The notes: generated from the sequence alone by a model not told the origin. Shown: positions 11,488 through 21,862, counted from the first letter of the stretch. The stretch is DNA of 64,000 nt from Pseudoalteromonas shioyasakiensis (GCF_024518675.1 NZ_JANIGL010000001.1:806001-870000); one strand, 5' to 3'. Numbers and translations are program-made.

Positions 11488-11575
11488 AAATCTGAGGGAT
11501 ACCGCTAAGCTCCCTCTCAAGAAAAGTCTTATTAGGTAATAAGCTAATATCTATAAGTGTACTTTATGACCTTTT

Positions 11576-13534
11576 TTACTTACCAATATGTTTATCTAGA
11601 AACACAAGCATTTTCTGCCATAACTCTACTTGATTCTCCGGGTTATAAAAGCCATGCCCTTCACCACTTTTCATTAACCACTCATATGGCATACTACGCT
11701 TATCAAATTCAGCCTTTAAACGAAGTGCATGTTCTTTTGGAACACGTACATCATCTTCACCTTGAACAATAAATACAGGAACTTTGATTTTATCAACATT
11801 CTTAACGGGTGATTGTGCAATACGATCTTGGCCTGTAGGTAAAACTGTATTTAAGTAGTTAATACCCGAGTCATTCTCTGGGATATCGCCTTCAGTAAAC
11901 ATTAAGTCCAGATCGTACACCCCAACAAAGCCAATAGAACATTTGTATAAGTCAGGTTCATTTATAACACTTTGCAATGCAGCATAGCCGCCATAGGACG
12001 CACCATAGACACAAAGTCTATCTTTATCTGCAACACCTGTTTCAATTAAATGATGTACACCATCAGTCATATCGTTAATCATATCAGTGCCCCACTTTCT
12101 AAAGCCTTTAGTTAAGAATGACTTCCCGAAACCACCAGACCCTCTATAGTTAGGTTGAAAAACTGCATATCCATGATTAGCCAATACTTTTGTATCACTG
12201 TTAATTGCTACCGTAGAATCCTTAATGCCATGAGGGCCACCATGAGGTAATAATATCAACGGTAAATTTTTTGCACTCCCATTTGGTAATGTAAGTAAGC
12301 CTGTTATTTCTAAACCATCACGGCTTTTATAAGTGATAATTTTTGTTTGCGGAATAATATTTTCAGTCAGCCATGGTTTACTCTGCGTAAGAACAGATAA
12401 CTTACGCTCGGCGTTATCAAATAGATAAAATTTAGAAGGAGAATTTGCTGAAGATGTTCTTATAATCATTGATTTATTATCTTTTGTAGCTGAGATAACT
12501 GACAACGATTGGCCTTCAAACGATTTCATCAAACTTTTAAAAATTGCTTGGTTATTTGTATCTTTAACCGACTCCAAGAACACCGCATCGATTTTATCAT
12601 ACTCAAACGCAGCACCTAATAATTCACCTCGTTGCCCATTAACAATACTATTAATTGGCATCAAATCAGCTTTATTATTCGTTAAAATAACACTGTGTTT
12701 TTTTGTTTTAATATTAAACGTAGCAATTGATTTAGTATCAGTCTCTAAATCACTGAGGCCTAATAGTGTTTCACCGTCGTCTAAAAAATAAAGTGGACTA
12801 AAGCTACCCTCATATTCAGATGACTCTAAAATAGTTTTCCATTCAGCATCAACATTTTCACGCGCTAATAAAATTATTTTATTATTTTGATTAGGATCTA
12901 TACCTTGTGCAGCAAGCGCATCACCGTCCTGATTTGTAAATACACTTACGCCACTCCCCTTATATGCACGCATCGGAATACGTCCTAATGGTCTTTTGCG
13001 CCCAGTAGTTACTTTCATACGATATAGGTCGACAAATGGTTCAGATGAAGTAAAAGACACGCTATAGATGAGAACTTGATCTGGTTCATTTGGAAGAATG
13101 TCGATGATTGAAGAAAAACGAAACTCTTTATTTTCAGCTCTAGGTCCTGTAAGAATAACCATTTTCTTACCATCAGCATCCATCGAAATTAATTCACCTG
13201 TTGGCTTTGGTTGTTCTAATGAACCATACTCTCGAGCCATAGTAAGTAGTAGCCGTTCATTATTAAGCCAACTAAAGCTACTTACAGACTCTTTGCCTCG
13301 CCCACGAGTTACTGAAATAATTTCGCCTTTGGTTAAGTCCAAAACCGTCAAACTTATTATTCCTTCATTATTTCTCGACGTAGAGGCAAGATACTTTCCA
13401 TCAGGGGAAAGTTTAATATCTATATATTGTGAATGTTTTGCATATGCTTGCAGCACATCACTCTTAATTGTCACAGCAAAACAATTAAAGTTAAAAAACA
13501 AGCTTAACAGTAATAGCGCGAGAAGATTTTTCAT
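11576..13534 (-). CDS. Exported S9-family prolyl oligopeptidase
   Basis: 652 residues with a signal peptide (about residues 1-20). A beta-propeller-like region (about 30-390) precedes an alpha/beta hydrolase domain. The catalytic triad is S513 (GASYGG), D595 (GEDDVRVP) and H627 (GEGHGF); HGGPHG at 431-436 is the oxyanion-loop motif. It likely cleaves short peptides in the periplasm. It lies 60 bp behind a TonB-dependent receptor gene on the same strand, which suggests a peptide uptake-and-digestion pair. An SD (AAGGA) sits 6 nt before the ATG and directly abuts the U-tract of the receptor's terminator. Confidence 0.95.
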   Translation of the reverse strand: MKNLLALLLLSLFFNFNCFAVTIKSDVLQAYAKHSQYIDIKLSPDGKYLASTSRNNEGIISLTVLDLTKGEIISVTRGRGKESVSSFSWLNNERLLLTMAREYGSLEQPKPTGELISMDADGKKMVILTGPRAENKEFRFSSIIDILPNEPDQVLIYSVSFTSSEPFVDLYRMKVTTGRKRPLGRIPMRAYKGSGVSVFTNQDGDALAAQGIDPNQNNKIILLARENVDAEWKTILESSEYEGSFSPLYFLDDGETLLGLSDLETDTKSIATFNIKTKKHSVILTNNKADLMPINSIVNGQRGELLGAAFEYDKIDAVFLESVKDTNNQAIFKSLMKSFEGQSLSVISATKDNKSMIIRTSSANSPSKFYLFDNAERKLSVLTQSKPWLTENIIPQTKIITYKSRDGLEITGLLTLPNGSAKNLPLILLPHGGPHGIKDSTVAINSDTKVLANHGYAVFQPNYRGSGGFGKSFLTKGFRKWGTDMINDMTDGVHHLIETGVADKDRLCVYGASYGGYAALQSVINEPDLYKCSIGFVGVYDLDLMFTEGDIPENDSGINYLNTVLPTGQDRIAQSPVKNVDKIKVPVFIVQGEDDVRVPKEHALRLKAEFDKRSMPYEWLMKSGEGHGFYNPENQVELWQKMLVFLDKHIGK

Positions 13535-13545
13535 AATTTATCCTT

Positions 13546-13574
13546 AAAAAAAAAGCTCTCACTTGGAGAGCTTT
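13546..13574 (-). terminator. Intrinsic terminator after the first receptor gene
   Basis: 9-bp stem (13552-13560 with 13566-13574), 5-nt loop, followed on the minus strand by nine T residues (13554 down to 13546, the first three being part of the stem). The U-tract runs straight into the Shine-Dalgarno of the S9 peptidase gene. Confidence 0.85.
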
Positions 13575-13594
13575 ACGAGTTAATTAACTACTTA

Positions 13595-16531
13595 TTAGAA
13601 GTTATAAGTAATATTAGCAAATACTCGGCGGCCAACATTATCATATTGAGAATATAATGCTGCATTACCCACGTTATAAGTACCACTTGCAGAAACGGTT
13701 GGTGGCTCTTCATCAAATATATTAGCCATGCCTACCATTAAATCTAAACCATTATCAAGTTCAACAGAGCCTGAAAGTGAGTGGTAAGTCACCCAAGGTG
13801 TTTCACGAATAGTTGTAACATCTTCGCCATAATAAGTAGTTAGATTTGTTCCACTTGATAAATATTCGTAATCATTTGTAGAATCAACGTAACGAGTAGT
13901 CCATGTAATGTCGTAATTCTCATAAGAATATTGTAATGAGACATTACCCACATGCTTAGGCTCACCCATCTCACCAACTAAGTTATTTTCTTCACTATCG
14001 TCAAATACTTTGTATTTACGCTCAATTTGCATTGTGTGTTCTACACGGAAACGCAATGAACCAAAATCAAAGTCATCTTGATAAGTAAAGTTATAGTCGA
14101 TACCACGAGCAGTCTGGCTTGCAACGTTTACATAACCACTATTAATTACATCAATACCATAGTCACCGTCTTGACCTGTACGACGAGTGAATAAATCACA
14201 AAGTGGTTCATTTGCAAAATCTTTAGATGAGTAACATTCACTTGTAATTTGTGAGCCTGATAAGCTCGTTACTTCGTCAGAGATTACAATATCGTAGTAA
14301 TCCATTGAGAAAGCAAATGTATCTTCTGGACTTGTCCAAACAAAACCGGCTGTTTCATTCACTGCAGTTTCAGCAGTCAGGTTACCAGCACCACCACCAG
14401 TATAAATAGTTGCAGAGCTTCCTGGCATGTCATAATCAGCTGGAACACCTGCTGCCTGACAATTAGTAGCAACTGTTTCTGTGATATTACCCGCAGCAAA
14501 CTCATTGCTCCAATCGATACAAGGATCAATAGCTGTTTGCGAACCAAAACTACTTTGGTCAGCTAAGTATAGTTCATATAATGCTGGAGAACGGAAAGAA
14601 GTACCGCGGTTTGCACGGATACTAAACCCATCCACTATAACCCAATTTAGACCTAACTTATAAGTCGTGTCGTTACCGTAAGTATCAACATCAGTCCAGC
14701 GAGCAGAGGCTGTTAAATCAAGGTTTTCAGCTAGGAACATTCCTTCTAATAAAGGAACACGTACTTCACCATAAACTGAACGTGAAATTTGAGAACCGGC
14801 TGTACGGCCTGCACTTGTTAATCCCCAAGAATTACCATTGATAGTGTGTTCGCCTGGAGTATCATCAATTTCATCTTTTTGAATCGACATACCAAATGCA
14901 GCACCAACCGCACCTGCTGGTAATTCAAATAAGTCACCCGTGATATAAGCATCTAAAGTTTGCTGCTTATAAATCGTGTTTCCTAGATCTTCACCAAAAA
15001 TAAAGTTTCTAACATCATCAGGTACATCACCAGCTAAGAATGTTGGATCAGACCATGGAACATCAACACATGTTTTACCTGAAGCTGTAACTTCACCATT
15101 ACATGAAGTTCCTGCTGCTAACTGGTTTTGTGACATTACTAACGAGTCACGTAAGAATATTTCGTTATAGTATTCGCCATCATTATAACTATTTTGGTAC
15201 GAAACATCCCAATCCCAAAAACCAAATGAGCCTTCAAAGCCAATAACCGCACGCGTATAATCAACAGTAGTTTCTGAAGAGTAATGATCAGAGATAGCAA
15301 CTGGCATTAAATAAGCATCGCCGTCAAAGCCATCAAAGCTAGAAGCAGGCTGCGCACCTACATCACCAGTCCAAAATTGACGATAGTTATCAATATTTGT
15401 AGTACGTGAACTGTGAATAAATTCACCATACATTGAAATATCATCAGTTAAGTTATAATCACCCTGAGCGTAAACAGACCAAACTGTATTTTCAGGAAGC
15501 ATTGTCTCATTGTCACGGAATGGATGATCTAAATGCCACCAACCATCACTTTCTTTATCATAAGAAACTGGATACCAACCGTCTGGCGTCGTTAAATCAC
15601 CTGGCTGAGTCGCTGTTTGGTTATAGTTTGAAAAGCCGTTACCAGCAAAAAAGCCATCGTAATCATAAGCTAGGTTTGGTCCACCAGATTGAACATTGCT
15701 TGCCCCAGCTCCATAAACCCACAATCCATATGGTGATTCACTACATTGCGCCTTACCTGTTCTAGGGTCGATAGGATCGGCTGAAGTACCATCTGTATAA
15801 GTCAATAGTCTCTCAGTACAATTGAAGTAATCTCTTTGACCACGCTTTAATTCTTTAGATTGGTTGTAATCAGCAGTAACACGGAATGAGCCTTCACTAA
15901 ACTCTTCACCAAAAGAGAAGTTTATGCGTCGCTCTTCACCGCCACTTGACATTGGTTCGCTAATATCTACAGTTACAGATTTATCATCGCCCTTTTTAGT
16001 AATGATATTAATTACACCTGCCACAGCATCTGAACCATATAGTGAAGATGCACCATCTTTAAGAACTTCTACACGTTCAATTGTTGATAATGGAATAGTA
16101 TTAAGATCAAATGCCTGTACTTGACCACGAGTACCAGCAGGACCTGCACGGCGACCATTTAATAATACAAGTGTACGAGACGCACCTAAACCACGTAGAG
16201 AGGCTGTTTCTGTACCTTTACCACCGGCTGTAACATACCCAACACTAAGTGCCGCTGTTACTTGGTTTGAACCTGCAGCTGCTGTACTGGTTCTTAATAA
16301 ATCACCTAAAGATTTAATCCCTTCTTTAGTCGCATCTTCAACGGAAATGATATCGATTGGAACGTCACTAGCAAAACTATCAGTACGGATACGCGAACCA
16401 GTAACTTGAATACGCTCAACTTTCTCTGCCCCTTCTTCTGCAGCATTTGAGCTTGCAGAAAATGCAGCTGTTGATGCTGCACCAAAAGCAATCGCTAAGC
16501 GAACAGCTTTTGAAATTTTATTATTTAACAT
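13595..16531 (-). CDS. TonB-dependent receptor (peptide-type candidate)
   Basis: 978 residues with a signal peptide (MLNNKISKAVRLAIAFG start). The plug domain is about residues 40-180 (VERIQVTGSRI, SLRGLGASRTLVLLNGRR, GVINIITKK) and the 22-strand barrel follows, ending in a C-terminal phenylalanine (ANITYNF). It moves a bulky substrate across the outer membrane using TonB energy. The S9 peptidase gene downstream suggests peptides, which is inference. Its leader is almost identical to that of the receptor gene at 19247-21862, both in protein and DNA. Confidence 0.95.
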   Translation of the reverse strand: MLNNKISKAVRLAIAFGAASTAAFSASSNAAEEGAEKVERIQVTGSRIRTDSFASDVPIDIISVEDATKEGIKSLGDLLRTSTAAAGSNQVTAALSVGYVTAGGKGTETASLRGLGASRTLVLLNGRRAGPAGTRGQVQAFDLNTIPLSTIERVEVLKDGASSLYGSDAVAGVINIITKKGDDKSVTVDISEPMSSGGEERRINFSFGEEFSEGSFRVTADYNQSKELKRGQRDYFNCTERLLTYTDGTSADPIDPRTGKAQCSESPYGLWVYGAGASNVQSGGPNLAYDYDGFFAGNGFSNYNQTATQPGDLTTPDGWYPVSYDKESDGWWHLDHPFRDNETMLPENTVWSVYAQGDYNLTDDISMYGEFIHSSRTTNIDNYRQFWTGDVGAQPASSFDGFDGDAYLMPVAISDHYSSETTVDYTRAVIGFEGSFGFWDWDVSYQNSYNDGEYYNEIFLRDSLVMSQNQLAAGTSCNGEVTASGKTCVDVPWSDPTFLAGDVPDDVRNFIFGEDLGNTIYKQQTLDAYITGDLFELPAGAVGAAFGMSIQKDEIDDTPGEHTINGNSWGLTSAGRTAGSQISRSVYGEVRVPLLEGMFLAENLDLTASARWTDVDTYGNDTTYKLGLNWVIVDGFSIRANRGTSFRSPALYELYLADQSSFGSQTAIDPCIDWSNEFAAGNITETVATNCQAAGVPADYDMPGSSATIYTGGGAGNLTAETAVNETAGFVWTSPEDTFAFSMDYYDIVISDEVTSLSGSQITSECYSSKDFANEPLCDLFTRRTGQDGDYGIDVINSGYVNVASQTARGIDYNFTYQDDFDFGSLRFRVEHTMQIERKYKVFDDSEENNLVGEMGEPKHVGNVSLQYSYENYDITWTTRYVDSTNDYEYLSSGTNLTTYYGEDVTTIRETPWVTYHSLSGSVELDNGLDLMVGMANIFDEEPPTVSASGTYNVGNAALYSQYDNVGRRVFANITYNF

Positions 16532-17354
16532 TTGAATTTCCCTGGGTATATTTATGATATGTTTTTATTTTAGATTCCAAAAAGAGACATTTAATTCACA
16601 AAGAATCAAATAAGCACCCTTTTCATTAAAGAATATTAAGCTTAGGTACACCCTTGAGTCAACAGGTTTTTAACATTGAAGGGGGTGTATTTACACAAGT
16701 AACAGTTTCTACAAAAGAACATCAACATATTGTTATTAATTAAATAATACTAATCTACAAAGCTATTTAGACTTCCCCACTTTGTGTTCGTTAATGTTAT
16801 GATGATCAACATGTGCAATTACCTATTTCACAATCAGTTCCAAGTCACACATTGAGGGCAAGCTTGAGCCTGTTATGTAGGTTATTGCTCTTGGTATTTT
16901 TTCTAACAAAAAAGTAACCTCAAATGCTTTTAATGACGAAACAAAAACTTAAATTCAATCTTCGACAATTAAAGTGGTTGCCACCCATCAGCAGAAGGGG
17001 TTACTTGAACTATAAAGACTTTTTGTGCTCGCTGACTCAGGTCCGTAGCTGGTGAATTACTTCGGGGTTGCAAGCTTTATTCTTGCAGAATAAACACATA
17101 GTTAAATCATGAAAAAGCAATCTATGACTAACCGACCCTTGCAAAACAAATAGGCGATTAAAGATAGAAATCCACCCTGCCAAGGCAGTTAACAATGGAA
17201 TTAAAAATTTGACAAACTTGTGATTGCCAGAGAAGAAAAAATCAATATTGATACAAGCTGTGTGGAGACAAATATCCAACTACCATGGATAGTTGGATAT
17301 TTGCATTAGTATACCTAGCCTTAAAAGTCCCTTTTATAATCAAGTAAATAAAAA
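16532..17354. other. Long intergenic region with a strong inverted repeat
   Basis: About 820 bp with no gene I can support. Its left part should hold the promoter of the receptor gene. A 43-codon ORF (16924-17055, plus strand) and an 80-codon ORF on the minus strand (17037-17279) have no recognisable protein features. An inverted repeat at 16879-16920 encloses a T6/A6 pair, and a 13-bp one lies at 17270-17302. The base pattern could be a worn-down mobile element, but I recognise no transposase motif. Confidence 0.4.
17270..17302. repeat. 13-bp inverted repeat around CCATGG
   Basis: Perfect 13-bp arms (17270-17282 and 17290-17302) with a 7-nt centre. It lies 52 bp past the stop of the Sel1-repeat gene on the minus strand and could end that transcript, but the U-tract is short and interrupted. 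Confidence 0.6.
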
Positions 17355-18242
17355 TTACAAATCCAACGGTCTCATATGTCTAGTTAAAATCGGATCTACA
17401 AATTGAACTTGCATATCTCTCATGAAGCGCTCTATCTCTGCTGGATCAACAATAAATCCACAGTTCGAATCTTGAGAACGACAGCCCATTCCAACAAGAT
17501 TAGAACCTGTTGGCTTTCCTGGAGCAGGCATATACCTTAATGCGCTTAAAAGGGTATCAAAGTAATCATCTAAACTTTCAGACTCAACTTCTATTCTTTC
17601 AATATTGCCGTCTTTATTAGTTTGAGGTAGTTTAATACCTAACTCTAGCAACCGATCGTTAGATGGTTCATAAAAATACGCTGACATCTTATAATATTCA
17701 ACAGCTATGTCTTTATTCGGTTTTCCAAATACATCCGACTCATAAAGCTTGCCAAGTATGTATTGCGCTTTTCGGTATTCTTTTGTTGCTGCATATTTAA
17801 GAAACTGTTTCCCTAACTCAACATCTTTATCTACGTACTCACCTTCAAGGTAATATAACCCTAAAAAGTAATGAGCCGCTAAAATATCATTTCTTGCAGC
17901 CCATTCCATCCAGTTAATGCCTTGGCTAATCTCTTTGTCTCCCCCCTTACCCTCTAACATCATAAGAGCGAGCTTAAACTGTGCATTAGGGTTACCGTAT
18001 TTTGCACTATTTAAGTAATATTTACGGGCTTTTTTAAAGCTTTGTTCTACACCATAGCCTTTGTAATAAAAAGTACCTAAAACCTCTGTAGCTTGCGGTA
18101 TGTCTTTTCTCGCATACTTTTTAAAGTCTTTAAATCTATCAACACAATCTTCAGTGCTACATTGAGTTATTTGGTATGCGTGAGTAGATAATGATGTAAA
18201 AAAAAGAAAAGCCAAAGTTAGAAATATTTTTATTATTTTCAT
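17355..18242 (-). CDS. Exported Sel1-repeat protein
   Basis: 295 residues with a clear signal peptide ending near THAYQ. Residues about 50-190 hold four Sel1-like repeats (pattern A..LG..Y..G.GV...KA..YY..AA). These helical repeats serve as protein-protein scaffolds. The C-terminal 90 residues carry cysteines at CRSQDSNCG and match no family I know. It is last in a receptor-methyltransferase-Sel1 gene string on the minus strand, 56 bp after the methyltransferase. Function is unknown. Confidence 0.85.
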   Translation of the reverse strand: MKIIKIFLTLAFLFFTSLSTHAYQITQCSTEDCVDRFKDFKKYARKDIPQATEVLGTFYYKGYGVEQSFKKARKYYLNSAKYGNPNAQFKLALMMLEGKGGDKEISQGINWMEWAARNDILAAHYFLGLYYLEGEYVDKDVELGKQFLKYAATKEYRKAQYILGKLYESDVFGKPNKDIAVEYYKMSAYFYEPSNDRLLELGIKLPQTNKDGNIERIEVESESLDDYFDTLLSALRYMPAPGKPTGSNLVGMGCRSQDSNCGFIVDPAEIERFMRDMQVQFVDPILTRHMRPLDL

Positions 18243-18298
18243 GTTATCTCCATTTTATAATTGTCCATTAACGTATTGTTCTAAAAAATATACGCCAT

Positions 18299-19186
18299 TT
18301 AAGTACATCCATCAACTCCATAATTTCCTTTTACATAAACAGCAATAAGTTCATTATTTTCGTATATTTCACCAACATTGACGACCTGGCTATTAGATTT
18401 AAACTCCTCTATTAACAAGGCTGTATTATTTGCCGCGTTAACTAACTCGTTCAACCTCAAAATTAAAAGCTTGAGTTCTTTATCAAATAGTTGCACTGCT
18501 TTCAGGAAATCAATATCTTTATTTTTATTTGCTAATAAAAAGTCTATGAAGAGTTGTAAGTTCGTACCTGTTAACGCTTTTTTTTGCTCAGCAACTCGAC
18601 TATCTAAATAGGAATTAACTTTTGTTAAAGTTGTTTGAGTTAAGCTTTCATCTTTATTTTGTATTGCTAAAGCAAGGCTATAAATATCTTCAAGTATATT
18701 TGAATTTATAGATTCAGCTTCTAATAATATTTTACTATTTGGCTCAATAATTATAGAGTCTGGGCTATGGCAAACAAATAAGTAGCTTCCTCCAGGTTTA
18801 AGTACCCTAAAAATCTCAGCAACACTAGTATTTAAGCCAGTATACTCCATAGAAAATTGACCGATTACAATATCAAACATCCCGTCTTTAAATGGCATGT
18901 CTTTAGCATCAATATTTGAATAAAACTCTCCATTTAATTGACTGGTTATTTTTTTATTTACTTCTGCTTTATCAACTCCAACAAAACTTAAGTTGGTACG
19001 ATCTTGTAATAAAGCTATTAATGCTCCATTACCTGTCCCTACATCCAAAATCAAAGCTTTCGTTTGTATTTCTTGAGCGTAGTCTTTCCAAAAACTTTTT
19101 AATGCACCTTGATAGTTACCTTTAAAAGCACCACCAAAAGATGTTAAAAAGCCTTGTTCCCAATAATTTGTCCAATGCTTACTCAT
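18299..19186 (-). CDS. Class I SAM-dependent methyltransferase
   Basis: 295 residues from the ATG at 19186; an upstream in-frame TTG at 19198 is less likely because it lies in the receptor's terminator U-tract. Motif I (LDVGTGNGALI) is near residue 45, the acidic post-motif II (FVGVDKAE) follows, and the motif around FDIVIGQFSMEY plus VLKPGGSYLFV completes the Methyltransf_11-type core. The C-terminal half (about 155-295) is helical and unassigned. The substrate is unknown. It follows a TonB receptor gene by 60 bp and precedes a Sel1 gene. Confidence 0.88.
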   Translation of the reverse strand: MSKHWTNYWEQGFLTSFGGAFKGNYQGALKSFWKDYAQEIQTKALILDVGTGNGALIALLQDRTNLSFVGVDKAEVNKKITSQLNGEFYSNIDAKDMPFKDGMFDIVIGQFSMEYTGLNTSVAEIFRVLKPGGSYLFVCHSPDSIIIEPNSKILLEAESINSNILEDIYSLALAIQNKDESLTQTTLTKVNSYLDSRVAEQKKALTGTNLQLFIDFLLANKNKDIDFLKAVQLFDKELKLLILRLNELVNAANNTALLIEEFKSNSQVVNVGEIYENNELIAVYVKGNYGVDGCT

Positions 19187-19196
19187 AATGCAACCC

Positions 19197-19226
19197 AAAA
19201 AAAAGGCTGAATAAGATTCAGCCTTT
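19197..19226 (-). terminator. Intrinsic terminator after the second receptor gene
   Basis: 10-bp stem (19202-19211 with 19217-19226), 5-nt loop, then eight T residues on the minus strand (from 19204 to 19197, the first three within the stem), ending about 10 bp before the methyltransferase ATG. Confidence 0.85.
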
Positions 19227-19246
19227 ATATATTCAACTTATAAACT

Positions 19247-21862
19247 TTAGAAGCTAATTGTATAAGTTACACGATAGTCTCTACCGTAGTTATTATATAA
19301 ATCAGGATTAGTGTATTCACCTGCAGAATCAAGTACAGGATCTTCATTTGTTAAGTTATTAACAGATAAACGAACAGTACCGTAATCACCTGCATCATAA
19401 GAATATGTGATGTTGTGAATTAACCAATCATCTAACTCACCTTCTTGTACAAGAATACCTGTGTCAGCATCTGGAACTTCATCTTCAGATGTCGATGCAG
19501 TGTAGTTTAAGTTCCAAGCAAAGCTGTGTTCATCAAGTGACCAGCTTAGAGTAGTGTTAGATTTGTAATCAGGTTGACCACTCCATCCTGCTGTATTATA
19601 AACTCTTCCACCAACTTCTTGATCATATGACAATGTAAAAGTATTTACTGAGTTGTAACGGAAAGTACCAACACTTGTGTCTACACTACCATAAAGAGTT
19701 AAATCTAAACCTTCGATTTCGAAACCATTACCGTTAAAGTAACCAGTACCTGCTTCTAATAGGCGGCCAGTTTCAGCACGAACTAGATAGAAGGTTTCAC
19801 CTGAAGTGTCTTCACCTGGAGCTAGCGCTGTAATTAAACCTGCAGATTCATCCGATAGTAAACGTTGAACTGTTTTAGTTTGAATTACATCATCAATAGC
19901 TAGATTGAAGTAATCAACTTTGAAACCGATATTATCTGTCGCATCCCAAGCTACACCTAAGTTAGTGTATTCAGAAGTCTCAGGACCTAACTCAGAGTTA
20001 GATTTGTAGTAAGTATCTACTTGCTTTGGTGAAGTATCACCTTGTGCGTAGTCGGTTGCGCTTTCTGCACTAAATGTTGTCGCAGCATTAAGCTCATCTA
20101 GGCCCGGAGCACGGAAGGCTTCAGAGTAAGATGCACGAACTACAACTGAATCAGTAGCTTGCCAACGAACAGATGCTTTAGGAGCAACATTATCACCGAA
20201 GTCAGAATAATCATCGTAACGAACAGCTAGGTTCAACTCAACTGAATCAATGATAGGTAAAGCTGCTTCATAGAAGAAAGCCATAATATCACGTTCACCC
20301 TGAGCAGAGTTACCTGCAGAACCACCAATTAAACCAGCTTCTGATTGGCCATCGTAGATATCAGCATACGTTTGCTCTAAGAATTCAGCACCAAAGTAAT
20401 GAGCAACTTCACCACCTGGTAATTCAAACATATCAAAACCGATACCACCATTATACTGGTTAAAGGTTGAAGATGAACTTTGTAAAGTAGTTGCTTTCAT
20501 ATTTGCAACACCTTCATCAGAACCTAAATCGATTCCATTTGCAGTGTTGTGCGCTAAACCACCATAACTTAGGTAATATTCACCAACTGACTTATTGTCA
20601 GCTTTATTAGTGTGGTAATAAACATCCCAGAATGCGTTATTCCACTCAAGATCACCACGTAGACCCATTAAGTAATCTTGACTGTAATCATCAACATTAC
20701 CATCACGAGTACCAATGCCTACCCAACGCCAGTAGCCTGTAGTAGCCTCGTCATATGGGTTTGCTGGATTATCGGCTTCCATATTTGACCATGCAGCTGC
20801 TGGTGGAGCATAACGACCAAATGAGCTATTTTGAACGAACATAGCTCGACCATACCATTCAACTGCATCGCTAAGTTCATAGTTCGCATCAAGGTAAACA
20901 GTATTACGATCAATAGATGCTTTGTTGTAAGAAACATTAGCAAATGCATACATACAATAAGTTGAACCAGGGCCCCAATCGTTATCGGCTGCTACTTTTT
21001 GGAAAGTATCTTCACCATACTCTGCAATTAGGTCATCACAAATAGGAGAAGCTTGTGCTTCTGAGAAGTCAGGAGATGCTACTGTAGCACCATAAATTGA
21101 CCAACCAATTGTTTCACCGCTATATGCTTGAATTACACCATCACCATCAGCATCAATCATTTTTGCTTTAGTGTAATCACGTGCGCCATCAGAAATACCT
21201 TCACGCTTTTGGTGATCAAAAGCAAATGTTACATTACCTTTGTCAGTAGAATAACCAGCAGTTACAGAGAAACCTGAGTTAGTAGTACCTTCATCTTGTT
21301 CACGGTGACCAGCCTCAGCTTGGAACTGTAAGCCTTCAAAATTCTTTTTCATGATGATGTTTACAACACCAGCCATTGCATCAGAACCATACGTTGAAGA
21401 AGCACCATCGGTTAGGATTTCGATTCTTTCAACAGCAGCCATTGGGATAGAGTTCAAGTTCGCTGCTTGACCACCTAAAGTTGGTGAGCCAGGCATACGC
21501 TTCCCATCAAGCAATACAAGAGTACGGCTAGAACCAGCACCACGTAAATTGATTGTTGCTTGTGATTGAGCTGAACTACCTGAACGCTCTGAGAATGAAC
21601 CGAAAGAGTTGAAGCTACTACCACGTAGAGCATCGGCTACTGTAAAGTTACCTTCTACTTGCATGTCTTCTGCAGTAATGATGTTTACCGGAGATGCGCC
21701 TTCAAGGTCGGTACGTTTGATGCGAGAGCCCGTAACTTCGATACGTTCAACTTCTTCTACACCTTCTTCAGCAGCGATTGTGCTCGCTGAGAATGCAGCT
21801 GTTGATGCTGCACCAAAAGCAATCGCTAAGCGAACCGCTTTTGAAACTTTATTATTTAACAT
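19247..21862 (-). CDS. TonB-dependent receptor
   Basis: 871 residues. Signal peptide as in its paralogue at 13595-16531, then plug domain (VERIEVTGSRIKRTDLEG, INLRGAGSSRTLVLLDGKR, GVVNIIMKK) and barrel ending in YTISF. The plug resembles receptors of the Oar/peptide type, but the substrate is unknown. It heads a string with a methyltransferase and a Sel1-repeat protein. The intergenic region upstream (21863-22146) has no operator of the LacI type seen elsewhere in the window. Confidence 0.95.
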   Translation of the reverse strand: MLNNKVSKAVRLAIAFGAASTAAFSASTIAAEEGVEEVERIEVTGSRIKRTDLEGASPVNIITAEDMQVEGNFTVADALRGSSFNSFGSFSERSGSSAQSQATINLRGAGSSRTLVLLDGKRMPGSPTLGGQAANLNSIPMAAVERIEILTDGASSTYGSDAMAGVVNIIMKKNFEGLQFQAEAGHREQDEGTTNSGFSVTAGYSTDKGNVTFAFDHQKREGISDGARDYTKAKMIDADGDGVIQAYSGETIGWSIYGATVASPDFSEAQASPICDDLIAEYGEDTFQKVAADNDWGPGSTYCMYAFANVSYNKASIDRNTVYLDANYELSDAVEWYGRAMFVQNSSFGRYAPPAAAWSNMEADNPANPYDEATTGYWRWVGIGTRDGNVDDYSQDYLMGLRGDLEWNNAFWDVYYHTNKADNKSVGEYYLSYGGLAHNTANGIDLGSDEGVANMKATTLQSSSSTFNQYNGGIGFDMFELPGGEVAHYFGAEFLEQTYADIYDGQSEAGLIGGSAGNSAQGERDIMAFFYEAALPIIDSVELNLAVRYDDYSDFGDNVAPKASVRWQATDSVVVRASYSEAFRAPGLDELNAATTFSAESATDYAQGDTSPKQVDTYYKSNSELGPETSEYTNLGVAWDATDNIGFKVDYFNLAIDDVIQTKTVQRLLSDESAGLITALAPGEDTSGETFYLVRAETGRLLEAGTGYFNGNGFEIEGLDLTLYGSVDTSVGTFRYNSVNTFTLSYDQEVGGRVYNTAGWSGQPDYKSNTTLSWSLDEHSFAWNLNYTASTSEDEVPDADTGILVQEGELDDWLIHNITYSYDAGDYGTVRLSVNNLTNEDPVLDSAGEYTNPDLYNNYGRDYRVTYTISF

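Noticed and set aside
17037..17279. 80-codon minus-strand ORF in the long intergenic region
   Set aside because: No ribosome site, no recognisable family, and nothing to tell it from a chance frame.
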